From contig OY821519.1 of NCBI GenBank assembly GCA_963682025.1, forward strand, positions 135,947,094 to 136,011,093: DNA of 64,000 nt, in the 5' to 3' direction. Positions 1 to 10,026 of the stretch are shown one piece after another; within the stretch, counting starts at the first letter, position 1; every line of letters starts with the position of its first letter. The position numbers and the translations under genes are program-made. This stretch comes from Cordilura impudica (lineage: Eukaryota; Arthropoda; Insecta; Diptera; Scathophagidae). The notes under the pieces are model-generated. The model saw nothing but the letters and a program-made list of their open reading frames with translations, ran no database searches and was not told the origin of the DNA.

Positions 1-323
1 AGGTCATCATATATTTTTATGGCCACACCCACTTTTTTTAATTTTCTATATACGCTTTTAGTGTTTGTTAACATATTTTAATTTTTCAATGGACTTCCCT
101 AAAGATTTGGGCATAAATCTCTTTACTTACTACTTTTGAGTTTACACCATTATGAAATAAATATTGTAAATCAACCTATTACAAATATTCCCGTCCTGCC
201 TTTTTTATTATATGAGTTGTAACACCCCAAAATTAGTGCAGATTTATTTCATGGGTGAACAGGTACAGGTTGACTACCATTGTATGATTACTCCGATGAG
301 GTTAATTCATACAAATTCATACA

Positions 324-1781
324 TTGGAAAACAAAATTCACAAACAGGACATGCCAATGCGACCAATAGCAGCGTCATATGAACTCCCAGCCTATCAACT
401 ATCAAAATACATAGGTACAATACTAAAGAATTTAACTAACACCAAATACAACATTAAAAACTCAACACAACTTAAGAAAGATATACAAGAAATAGACATA
501 GAACAAAATGATTTGATGATATCTCTCGACGTCGTATCACTATTTACAAATATCCCGATACATTTAGCCATTAAAATAATTATTAAAAAATGGGAAACAA
601 TAAAAGCTCACACCAGCATCCCAAAAAATACATTTATCAAAATACTTGACTTTTGTTTAAGAGACAATAATTATTTTATGTTTGACAACAATATTTACAT
701 ACAAAATTATGGTATGCCTATGGGGAACCCACTTTCTCCAATAATAGCGGAAATAGTCTTAGATGACCTATTAGACTACACACTAGACAATCTAAAATCC
801 AAAAACATCGAAATAAAATATATTACCAAATATGTAGATGACTTTTTTGCCATTATAAAACAGAAAGATAAACAAATAATATTACAAGAATTTAACTATT
901 ACCATAACAAATTAAAGTTCACGATAGAAGAGGAAAAAAACCATAGCCTCAACTATTTAGACATTACCATACATAAAACTAATAACAAACTCATAACAAA
1001 CTGGTTTACTAAAGAAATTTCATCTGGTAGAATTATCAATTATTTTTCAAACCACGACCCTATACAGAAGAAAAACACAGCAAAAAATCTTATAAAAACA
1101 GCAATAAACATTAGTGATAACATTTTCCTAAAAGATAACATAAAGAAACTAAGAACAATTTTGACTAAAAATAATTATCCTATTAAATATATTAACAAAT
1201 TAATTTCCACAGTAATAAATGAAACCCAAAATAATAACACACAAAATAACAACGCAATATCTAACTCAGTTAACGGACAAAAAACGACCTTTGCCACTAT
1301 ACCATATTTACCAACAATAACGAATAGGAAAAACATAACAAATCTGATCAACACTGAAACTATTAAAATAGCTTCGAAGCCAAATCAAACATTGAATAAG
1401 CTTTTTAACACCCAAAAAACGAAAACAGACTTACACAAACAACACAATGTAGTATACCAAATAAAATGCAATGGTAATGTCCACCAACAATGTAACAGAA
1501 TATATATAGGACAAACGAAAAGACAATTAGAGATTAGGTTGAAAGAACATAAACGAACAGTTGAGAAAGGAATAACAACAACAGCTCTCTCTCAACATGC
1601 ATTTGACAATAAACACAACTTTGATTTTGACAACATCAAAGTCTTGGAAAGAGAGACAAAAACAAATAAAAGAATAACACTTGAAAGTTTGCATATTAAG
1701 AAACATATTGACAAAACAGTAAACATTAAAGAAGACAGTGATCACATTAGTAACACGTACAATTTAGTACTTAATAAATAA
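324..1781 (+). CDS. Penelope-like reverse transcriptase with GIY-YIG endonuclease, 5'-truncated
   Basis: The frame encodes the C-terminal part of a Penelope-like polyprotein, which copies its RNA into DNA at a nicked target. RT motifs visible in order are RPI near the start, SLDVVSLFTNIP, GMPMGNPLSP, the catalytic YVDDF and NYLDITI. The last ~110 residues hold a GIY-YIG nuclease: VYQIKCNG, then YIGQTKRQLEIRLKEH. Family proteins have a few hundred residues before the KIHK.....RPI motif; here the frame begins at that motif, so this is a 5'-truncated copy, typical of the group. The first ATG is at 351; codon 324 is TTG. No internal stop remains through 1781. Confidence 0.9.
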   Translation: MENKIHKQDMPMRPIAASYELPAYQLSKYIGTILKNLTNTKYNIKNSTQLKKDIQEIDIEQNDLMISLDVVSLFTNIPIHLAIKIIIKKWETIKAHTSIPKNTFIKILDFCLRDNNYFMFDNNIYIQNYGMPMGNPLSPIIAEIVLDDLLDYTLDNLKSKNIEIKYITKYVDDFFAIIKQKDKQIILQEFNYYHNKLKFTIEEEKNHSLNYLDITIHKTNNKLITNWFTKEISSGRIINYFSNHDPIQKKNTAKNLIKTAINISDNIFLKDNIKKLRTILTKNNYPIKYINKLISTVINETQNNNTQNNNAISNSVNGQKTTFATIPYLPTITNRKNITNLINTETIKIASKPNQTLNKLFNTQKTKTDLHKQHNVVYQIKCNGNVHQQCNRIYIGQTKRQLEIRLKEHKRTVEKGITTTALSQHAFDNKHNFDFDNIKVLERETKTNKRITLESLHIKKHIDKTVNIKEDSDHISNTYNLVLNK

Positions 1782-1923
1782 AATTAAAATGTAAAATTTA
1801 GATTAAGTGTGTAATAATACTATTAAGGTAACAATTATTTTATATAAAAAAAAAAAAAAAAATTCACATAAATTTGTTAAAGTGATAATAAATGTATATT
1901 CTTAATTATTATTAAATAAAATT

Positions 1924-1963
1924 AGACGCCTGATGAGGACACCAACCATAGTGTCGAAACGTC
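1924..1963 (+). ncRNA. hammerhead ribozyme-like motif of the Penelope 3' region
   Basis: The conserved core CTGATGAG (1930-1937) is followed by a perfect 5-bp stem GACAC/GTGTC (1938-1942 with 1951-1955, loop of 8), then GAAAC (1956-1960) and GTC, the classic cleavage triplet (1961-1963). GACG at 1924-1927 can also pair with CGTC at 1960-1963. Penelope elements are known to carry hammerhead motifs in their terminal repeats. Stem III is minimal or absent here, so self-cleavage of a single copy is uncertain; dimer activity is a possibility. Confidence 0.65.
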
Positions 1964-2199
1964 GCAGACAGAAAACAAAATTACAGCATATTTGTTTTAA
2001 TTATTCCTGCTTAGGACGACCATAGGAAGCTTAATATCACAACAAGTAATTACAATCACTGGTCATTAGGAACATATCAAAACAAAATATTAGATTTACA
2101 TCCGTCTCGCATTTTGGCTACATTGGAAAGCAACTTATTACAAATATTTCCATTTCATCTTTTTCACTGTATAAATGAGTTGTAAAATGGAAAAAGAAC

Positions 2200-2641
2200 T
2201 ATATGCAATTGTGACATGCACGTGAAAGCATAGCATATAGGCCGTACCACCTCAACTGTAAAAAGAGATGCTGAAACACCCGAGCAAACCCAATAACGTC
2301 TTGAAGCCCAAAGACCAAGACAAGCTTTGTGAGGAGTAGCTGAGTCGAGGGAATGTGAAACTCATGAAATGACTCAACAACGTCTTCAGGCCCAACGGAT
2401 AAGACAAGCTGACTCTAGGCAATGCGAAACTCCCGAAATGACTCTAATATCCCTACCAGAAAACTTTTTTAAGTTGTTTCCTTCATTGCAAGAGATGGTA
2501 CAAAAAGTTCTTCCTAACATAACGTACATAAGAGGACAATTATATGTCGTCTGCTCAAGAGTTGGGAGCCAGCACAATCTTTTCGTATATGCACCAGAAG
2601 GAAAAACCAGAAATGTTGTATATCCCAAAGCTCTAGAATAA
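2200..2641 (+). pseudogene. Helitron Rep/helicase remnant with large internal deletion
   Basis: The N-terminal half contains repeats of the kind RQADSRQCETPE, as found at the start of insect Helitron proteins. It then jumps directly to the extreme C-terminus of the PIF1-like helicase: GQLYVVCSRVGSQHNLFVYA, PEGKTRN, VVYPKAL. The whole Rep endonuclease and the helicase core between them are gone. The longest open piece is 2369-2641. It cannot be functional, but it identifies the surrounding DNA as a Helitron deletion derivative. Confidence 0.8.
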
Positions 2642-2716
2642 CTAAAATTCGTAACTTTTAGACATCATACACTCAAAATAATCCATGCATAAATATAGTT
2701 AGTTGTAATGGTAAGC

Positions 2717-3534
2717 AGGCGCTGAGTACTAAGTCCCCAATGAACAAATTCCCTTAAAAAATTAAGTTATTTGCCCAAAAATTGGGGAATAATTCACAAT
2801 GAACAAATTCCCCAAATTTAAAAAAAGGTCCCCAAAAGAAGTGAACCAATTCCCCATACTGCTCTCAATATATGTCCTGCAATAAACGTATTTAAAGTCT
2901 GTATTCTTTTCAATATCATCATTTCGGTGCGCGGACGCGTACGCAACGCTCAGCTAAAATATCGGATTAATCTGAATATAATATTTTAGCGATTATAATA
3001 AGTTCACGACAACTGCGTGACAGCACGGGTGTTGCTGCCAAACGCGCGGATGCGGACGAGACTCGCTCGCGGAACACAGCTCAGTGAAAAGTGGTGTGAT
3101 AAATTTTATCTACGTATGTCCAATAATTACTATACATATACTCTAAGCAGTTGCTTAAAGCAACCTTGCGGCATAATCTTAAACGTCGCATTTATTTTCC
3201 ATTTTTTAAACTTCTATAAATTTGACGTCTCTGCTCAGTGATAATCATTAATTGAATGAAGTAATTCAATTTTTAAAACTTCTGATTCTTTTAATTTGCA
3301 ATCGATTCCGTTTTATTTGATGTTTACAAAATAAATAAACTTCGAATAAAACTTAAAGCGGTTTCGCAGCTTATTTTTGAAGCATTTTCAATTGAAATAA
3401 AAAATGAATTTGCTCTCCAAAAAACGTAAACATTGGGGAATTTTTTCATCATGAACAAATTCCCCAATCCCACAAAAGTTCATTTTTTTTTGGGGATTTG
3501 TTCATTGGGAACTAAGTACTCAGCGGCTGGTAGG
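2717..3534. mobile_element. MITE-like element with inverted ends, nested in Helitron H1
   Basis: The left end GCGCTGAGTACTAAGTCCCC (2719 on) is mirrored at the right by GGGAACTAAGTACTCAGCGG (about 3507-3526). AATGAACAAATTCCCC-type words repeat inside both ends. The interior holds GC-rich stretches (GCGCGGATGCGGACG) and no supported gene. Much of it reappears at about 49795-50910 in Helitron H2, where the left terminus is missing. It was therefore probably acquired by an ancestral Helitron and then amplified with it. Confidence 0.6.
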
Positions 3535-3571
3535 TAAAGTGAATCTTTTTCAAGTCAAAGGCTTTTGAATC

Positions 3572-3599
3572 CCTGGCAAGACCAGGTAAAAACAGCTAG
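3572..3599 (+). other. Helitron 3' terminal hairpin and CTAG end
   Basis: CCTGG (3572-3576) pairs with CCAGG (3582-3586) around a 5-base loop. TAAAAACAG then leads to the terminal CTAG. The same position in the copy at 50943-50971 has CCCGG/CCGGG, a compensatory change that keeps the stem. Confidence 0.8.
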
Positions 3600-3603
3600 T
3601 TTT

Positions 3604-4086
3604 ATATATATACCGTTTTTTTTTTCCATGTGATACACGATTTTATCACCAAAAAGAAGTTATAGCCCTAATGAACATATTGCAGCCATACAAAAAAAAT
3701 TAGTTAATTTTAAAATTTTAATCTGGTTTAAAACTCAGTGATCCATATGCTTCAGATTTGAAGGGGAAAAGACATAAAGAAAATAGAAATTGAATTAGCA
3801 AAAAGACCAATGACTTCAATAAAAGTGCTAATGACTCATAATTCATGGTGGGACTAAATTTTAAAGAAATAATAATAGTACATGCCATTTCATAACATTG
3901 TTATAAAGATTTTATTTTTCAACCGTGAATATCTAACAAATTCGATCCCCAACTAGCCAAAACGCAAGCACTACGCAAAAACTATAAGTTCGGCTGTTCG
4001 AGCGTTTAGAAGTGCTTTTCACCTTTCACCTACCTGCAGTGCAATTTCTAAATTCTTTAATTGTTTTATCTTTCGAAAAATCTAAC
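3604..4086. other. intron sequence, nothing recognised
   Basis: AT-rich unique-looking sequence downstream of the last visible transporter exon. No further exon of the transporter, RNA gene or repeat was recognised. Confidence 0.5.
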
Positions 4087-4090
4087 TTAC

Positions 4091-4269
4091 ATTTCTTTCT
4101 GTGGTATATTTAATGTGACACTACCAAGGGCCTCATCGCCATATTTCCAGTAGCCAAAGAAACCAAGTAAAATATATAAAGACAAGATAATTGTCATGCC
4201 CATGTTCACAATACCCAGTGGTTTTAAATAGGCCTTAGGTGTTTTCATATTCTCCTCAATGGCTAAAAT
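4091..4269 (-). CDS. SLC36/PAT amino acid transporter, sixth exon visible
   Basis: This exon encodes ILAIEENMKTPKAYLKPLG, a hydrophobic helix around MGMTIILSLYILLGFFGYW, and KYGDEALGSVTLNIPQKE. The segment IGFFGY.+YG....GSVTLN.P is a hallmark of proton-coupled amino acid transporters (SLC36). It starts after an acceptor (..TTTTTTAAG) and ends at a GTAAGT donor, leaving two bases of a codon. The C-terminal transmembrane helices normally following it must lie left of the window. Confidence 0.88.
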
Positions 4270-4529
4270 CTTAAAAAAATAAAAATAAAACACACAAAAT
4301 TAAACAAATTTTTTTTTTTTAGAAATACTTCACTTACAGCAACCCTTCAAAAATGGAAAGATAAAATTACAACAAAATACATAACAGCAAATTACTAAAA
4401 CCAACAGATTAAAATGACCATCAAAAAAAAAAAAGGTTACTTAGAAATAAATAAAATGTAAGCAATAATGAACACAAATCCAGACCTTTCCCAAATAAGC
4501 ACTTTGTTGTATTATAAATATTTACTTAC

Positions 4530-4660
4530 CACACCAACAGCCTCCAAAGCAAACAAAACAGTACCAAAGAAAATTGGTAACTTGGAAATATCCTCCACAG
4601 GTTTACGTTCGGATAGGGGTGGTAAAGCATTAAATATATAATATAAGATGAAGCCAAAAC
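4530..4660 (-). CDS. SLC36/PAT amino acid transporter, fifth exon visible
   Basis: The exon encodes GFGFILYYIFNALPPLSERK followed by PVEDISKLPIFFGTVLFALE and AVGV. LP.FFGT..FA.E..GV is conserved in SLC36 permeases and forms part of a transmembrane helix. It is 131 bp, entering after one base of a codon and leaving in phase 0, which fits both neighbouring exons. Splice borders are CTAG acceptor and GTAAGT donor. Confidence 0.88.
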
Positions 4661-5911
4661 CTAGAAGTTTTTACAGAAGCAAATTTAAACAAATTTATTC
4701 CATATGGATTTTTGTAAGGCAGGCTTTTGATTGTTTAACAACTTTCAACATGCAAATATTTAGTTTTAGTTCCAAGTTATTAATCAAAATTAGGAAAATC
4801 AGAAAAGTTTTGAAGATATGAGAATTCTTTAAAGATTTAAAAGCGTAAAAACAAGGAATATTAACAATGTTACACAGTTTTGTTAAAGTAAGTTAAAGTA
4901 ATTTATATGGCAACTCAGCAGATGTAGATAAATATTCTTGCATACAGCTACTCACATTTAAATTGGGACACTACAACAAATTCTCAATTTAAATCCTATA
5001 TATTGAATATTTTCTGAGGTTATAAAATAATTTATTTAATTATAATAAAGCATTCCTTTTTGTACTGTGCAAATAGACAAAAATTTGCGTGTTTTCATAC
5101 TCATCTCGCAACCGAATGCTCACATTTAAAATGGGACAGATGCTTTTTTTGAAATACCGTTATCTTTGGTGTACAGGATCAGCACTCAGCAATATTGATT
5201 GAAATTAATCGAGAACGGCCCACTATTATCAGAAGTTGACATTAAAAATAGATTAAAATAAATCAAAAATATTGTTGTTGGCGCTGAAACAGTCCGCCGA
5301 GTCTTCAGAAGAAATAATTTACACGGAATATCAGAGAAACGTCTTCGCTCAAAAGCTTGCAAATAAGGATTCAACGTTCTGGTCAAAAGTGAGTATTGTT
5401 TTAAAATAAACAAATTTTTTTGATTGGAGCATTATCTCCTTAGATTCTTTTTACAGATGAAACGAAAATAAATCTCTTTAAACCAGATGGAAAACGATTA
5501 GCTCTGCGCAAACCTCGTACTCAATTTCAAGACAGGGTTATTAAAAAAATAGTCCAGCATGGCGGTGGTTGCCTTATGATATGGGGCTTTAAGTGGAATT
5601 ATGAATTGGAAGTATTACGTTGACATTCTTAAATATAGCGTTAATTAAAGCTTCGTATTCTACTAGGACAACGACCCCAAACATAAATCATGGAATGCAT
5701 TAACCTGGCTACTTTATACCGAAAAGTAATGGAGACTCCTCCCTAGTCTCCAGAATTGAATATAAGAGAGCATATATGGGCAAAGTTAAAAAACGGATAG
5801 CTAAACGGAGGGTCAAAAATATTGCCGCACTGAAGGATGTCGTAACAGAAGAGTGGTTTAATATTGAACCTGAATTTTCCAAAAACTTGATTGAAAATGT
5901 ACCATGACGTC

Positions 5912-8346
5912 TAGGGTTTCCAATTACTCGGCAAAATCAACTAACCGAGTTTTCGAGTATCTGCAAGGAAAATTAACCGAGTACTCGGTTAACCGAGTAT
6001 TTCAAACAAAAAAAAAATATTTGTAATTAATATATTTTTATATTTTTAATTTATTATATATTATATACTATAGAGTATAAAAAAGAGTATATAATTGATG
6101 AGTAGAGTATAGAATTATTTATCTTTATTTAAAAAATAATACTTTAAGAAAATTAGTGCATCTAATGATTCGAAGTTTAAGCGGCTTCTTATTTTGGTAA
6201 AGAAATTTCCTGTTGCTGAGAAAACCCTTTCTGTAGCGGTAGATGTTGGTTTTATAGTTAATAAGGCCTCGAATAATCATTCAAGATTCTCCGTATGATT
6301 GCTGGTTCCATCTAATATTTTAAAATCTGATTTTAAGTCTCTTATATTTTTTTCAGTATTGGAACTATTATTCATGACCAAAACGGACGAAATTGCCATG
6401 TGCAGTTTTTGATTAAGCACATTTGTATCCGTTTCTTCTATTTCGAAGCAATCGTCTGTTGACACGCTGTCACTACCAGCTTCTTCAGAAATAGCAGAAA
6501 CCGGATATATTTTATTCAAAAGAATATTTGCAAATTCACAAATTGCAATTTTTGAGAATATGTAAAATCACCATTGGCTCGAGGCATTTTTCCACACTGG
6601 AGATACAGTAACAACGTTATTACTGTTTCATTTCGTCTGTCCTTCATTCGAGTTTTTAATGCAGTTAATAATTCTTTGCTTAAACTAGTATTAATTTCAC
6701 GAAGCTTTTCAAACATAGATTTAAAAACACCTTCAGAAGTTAACAACGTAGCATTTTCTTTACTTAATTTGTTAACAGCCAATTCAGTTGGTTTCATAAT
6801 TTTCAAAATTTCTTCCAAAACTACCTCATTTTCCTCTTTATAAATATCGAAACAACCAATATCATTCAGTGCTTTCTTGATACATTCTTTCAATTTTAAG
6901 AAACATTCAATCATTGGGATAAGAGAATTCCAGCGGGTTTTACAATCCAACATCAAACTCAAATTTTCGCCTTCGTGATTTGTGACATAATTTTGCAAAA
7001 TTGAATTCTTTACTGGTGAATTTTTAATAACGGTTCTGGTTTCTGCTAATGTTTTACCTATATCTGGTCTAAAAGTTGTAATTATTTCTTCAACATTATC
7101 AAAATTTATATTTGCATTTGCATCCAAATTACTGGGATTTTCTTCACTGTTTTCATCACTGTCATAATTATCATCACCTTCACTTAAAATTATGTTTTCG
7201 TTTACATTTTTTTTTATAAAAAAAAACATTAATTACTGCTAGGTGAATAGAATGATTGAAACAAAGTTGGCATATAGCTTCTATTAACCTTCCATATTTT
7301 TGCATCACTGCAGCTCCATCGTTTGTGGAAGCGATAATGCCTTCCGCAAATTTCAGACCAAAGCAAAGCAATTTTTCTTCAACCAAATTTTTCAAATAAC
7401 TGCATTGCACGAACCTTCAATTGGCACCAAACCTAAGACATGCGCTTTATTTTTACTGTGTAAGGTTACGTTCAAATACCGTTTAACATTTCTGCCTGTC
7501 CATTCGTCTATGGTAATACTAAATTTTTGTCCATTATTTTTTGAACTCGAGGTCGATAAGTATTTGGTAAGTTCTGTTTTTTTCTGTACAGCAAAATCTT
7601 TAATGTGATTCATGATGGATGTATCACTTTTTGGCATTTCGTAACCGCGATATTGAACAAATCCCTTTAGAGCTGAAGAATTTTTAATAGCATGAATGGA
7701 AAATCCATCCACAGCACCACATTTTGCTAAAATTTCCCCCAACGAGTCTCGATTCACGTAATTGAATAAATTACCTTGCTCAGTTCTAGTTTTTTTTTGC
7801 GCAATCGGAACCAGTGGATATCATCGGAAGTTCTTCTGAACTATTTCGCTTTTTATTAATAAATATATCATGTCTCTTTAAGTGGTTGATCAATGCGGTT
7901 GTGGATGATCCTTGACAGAAGATGACATTCCCATACTTCAGACATTTTGCTTCTTCATTATTTTTATTTTTATTAAAAAATTCCAGACTTCAGACTTTTT
8001 ATTTGAGTTCTTGGTTGACATGGCTATTTTAGAAAATTAAATTGTAACTACACTGCACGTAACCTCACAAAATATAACAAACTTACCATCAATTTGTCGA
8101 ATAAACTTTCTTCAAAATTAAATATGAAAAAGTAAAACCAATACTATTTTATTTCCAAAGCCTACTATTTTATTTGCAAGGTTATTAGTTTTGAATTTGA
8201 ATTCACTTGAATTCATTTATTTAGCTCTTGCAATTGTTTAAATAATAAGCGAGTATTAATGGTGAAAAACCGAGTTTCCGAGTAATATATAAAACACAGA
8301 AATAACCGATTAACCGAGTACTCGCTATCCGAGAAAAGAAACCCTA
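5912..8346 (-). mobile_element. hAT-superfamily element inside the Tc1 element
   Basis: Perfect 8-bp target duplications ATGACGTC lie at 5904-5911 and 8347-8354. The terminal inverted repeats begin TAGGGTTTC. Both subterminal regions are packed with copies of ACCGAGT/ACTCGGTTA, probable transposase binding sites. The internal gene on the minus strand has hAT hallmarks. The 8-bp duplication, short TIR and BED-finger transposase together make the assignment secure. Confidence 0.93.
6115..8021 (-). pseudogene. hAT transposase with BED zinc finger, frameshifted
   Basis: From the start at 8021 the order is: BED-type finger (SEVWNF, C..C in AKCLKYGNVIFC, TTALINHLKRHD), then the RNase H-like core in pieces 7757-7392 (ITIDEWTGRNVKRYLNVTLH), 7410-7180 (ASTNDGAAVMQKYG, CFNHSIHLAV) and 7229-6516 (DCKTRWNSLIPMI), then the dimerisation tail TATERVFSATGNFFTKIRSR up to 6115. 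One finger cysteine looks replaced (KYGN where CGN is usual). The frame is broken at least three times. Confidence 0.85.
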
Positions 8347-8740
8347 ATGACGTCTTTAAGCTGTGATTGCAAACAATAGGAAGTCAACCAAGTATTAAAA
8401 AAGTATTTAAAGGGATGTATAAAATTGAAAATTTATTATCCCACTTTAAGTGTGAGCTGGGCTTTAAGCAGTTGGAATACAAAATGGCTAATTTTAAAAT
8501 GTCAAGAAATTGATGGATTTTTTTATTTTTGTCTTTATATATCTTTAATTAAATGAACTATACTAAATGAATATTTTTTAATTCAACCGAGGCTTTTATT
8601 TTGCGTTCCAAACATGGCAACATAAGACTTTTGTTTATGTCCCAATTTGAGTAGCTGTGTGTAATTTTTTGTAAATCTTTTTTGTAATATTTTCATATTT
8701 AACTAATCATTTCTAAAAAAGCATAATATACATTACTTAC

Positions 8741-8967
8741 CAATAAATAATATTACATTGGCAAATGACGAGAAGATTGCCAAAAATTTCAAACTTCTAA
8801 TACTGTAAATCAAAAATATCGGAACTAATACAAAGCACATATGAATGCGCACATCTATAACAACTAAATATTCATCAACTATTTGTTTTATACTTTCGGC
8901 AATAAATACAACATAAACGCAGCAAATTCCAAAATGGTAAAAAGCTAAGAATCCATCTACAAAAGGT
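8741..8967 (-). CDS. SLC36/PAT amino acid transporter, fourth exon visible
   Basis: The exon encodes PFVDGFLAFYHFGICCVYVV, then FIAESIKQIVDEYL and two further hydrophobic stretches ending ..FSSFANVILFIG. This matches transmembrane helices 3-5 of SLC36 transporters (FVD.FL...H.GICCVY.VF.A.....V). Acceptor ..TTTTAG, donor GTAAGT; 227 bp, entering with two codon bases already used and leaving with one base. Confidence 0.9.
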
Positions 8968-10026
8968 CTAAAATAAAAAAAAAATAATAATAATAAAAAT
9001 ATATCTTATATAGGTATAACTAAATAATATGTCTTATAAAAACACTCTTAATAAAGTATGAGTATAAAGGTGGTATAAATATTATTCAATTCAAGTAATG
9101 GAATTCACAATGGTTGTACTCAGCGATGCCAACTTTTTCCAAGAAAGTTATATGTTGGTATTTTTATTAATTTTCAAAAAAAAATCCTTTATATTATTTG
9201 TACATTGTGATCATTGAGTACTTAATGAAACGTCTGGAAGTATGTAACAGTAATAAGAGAAATATGGTAAGAACTTTTTTTGTACCTGTTCTTCATCTTC
9301 AAGCCATAGTGTTATCTTAATATAAAATTTAGTTTTTTTTTTTACACGTTGGAAGAGAATTCATTTTAAACGAAACATTTCATGGAATTTTACAATTAAT
9401 AGAACAGACATTTTTAGTCTTTAGTCCATATTTAATATGTATTAAAGAATTTACTGTGCTCAAAGACATTATATTCCTTCGACTTCATCGTTTCAGTACT
9501 GAAATGTCAATATATCTAAAACCAAACTTGATAATTTAAATGTCCGTAGTTTTAAATTGTGGAGATAATGTCGTACTCTTCGATTCCTTTTAGATATTTT
9601 ACAAATTCTTTCATAAAATTAATAACATCTTCAGAGTTTTTTTTGTAAAGAATTTTGTCCACGCTGAGTAAACAAAATTGTTTTAGTGCGTAAATTAAGG
9701 ATTTTGTAAACTCAATTGACTTTTGCTTGATTTAATTGTTTGTCCGATTATTGGAAAATATAACATAAATAGCAAACCTCATTAAGAAGATTTACGCATA
9801 GGTGCGTAAACTTTTCAATTACCAATATAAGTCATCATCAAGTTTTGTCTGGTCCACATTTTGGGTTTCAAAAGCCAGATTCACTTTTTATACTTCTGAT
9901 GAAAGAGAGCCAATTATGTTATATAAATACAGTTTCATTAACAACATTAAAGTGAGTTTTTGATTCAACTTATATTTATATTTATATTTATATAATTTTT
10001 GTCTTTGACGAATTAAAGAACTAATT
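8968..10026. other. intron sequence, nothing recognised
   Basis: AT-rich sequence with short A/T runs. I see no exon, gene remnant or clear terminal repeat here. Confidence 0.5.

Larger units (their letters stand above)
324..2000 (+). mobile_element. Penelope-like element, 5'-truncated
   Basis: It comprises the RT/GIY-YIG frame, an AT-rich 3' UTR with an A-run at about 1847-1862, and a hammerhead-like structure at 1924-1963. The left edge is placed where homology to the RT begins; the right edge (about 2000) is approximate, because no clean target duplication could be identified. It lies within Helitron H1. Confidence 0.75.
1..3599 (+). mobile_element. Helitron copy H1 (5' end outside window), internally deleted and interrupted
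   Basis: The first ~220 bases resemble the internal repeats of the complete Helitron at 48792-50971 (AGGTCA..CATAT.., GGCCACACCCACTTTT). Positions 2200-2641 keep decayed Helitron protein sequence. The 3' terminus at 3596-3599 is CTAG, preceded by a hairpin, as expected for Helitrons. A Penelope element (about 324-2000) and a MITE (2717-3534) sit inside. The words ATTACAAATATT..C and TGAGTTGTAA occur on both sides of the Penelope element (about 178-225 and 2139-2185), so this may be two overlapping Helitron copies or a long duplication. The 5' TC end is not in the window. Confidence 0.75.
5281..8470 (+). pseudogene. Tc1-like transposase, decayed, interrupted at 5912-8346
   Basis: Recognisable pieces are TVRRVFRRNNLHG (helix-turn-helix end), a DE(T)-like start about 5450, HGGGCLMIWGFK (about 5560-5590), DNDPKHKSW (second catalytic Asp, about 5670-5690), and after the hAT insert RRLQAVI (8350 on). 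Several stops and frameshifts break it. It cannot make a transposase. Confidence 0.75.
4945..8657 (+). mobile_element. Tc1-like DNA transposon, split by a hAT insertion
   Basis: The left end CAGCTACTCACATTTAAATT (4945, preceded by TA) is mirrored at 8640-8657 by CAATTTGAGTAGCTG. A second related word (CTCACATTTAAAATGGGAC at about 5120, GTGTGAGCTGGG at about 8450) forms inner repeats in each end, as in IR/DR-type Tc1 elements. The transposase pieces between them are Tc1 family. It sits in the transporter intron between the fourth and fifth visible exons. Confidence 0.75.
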
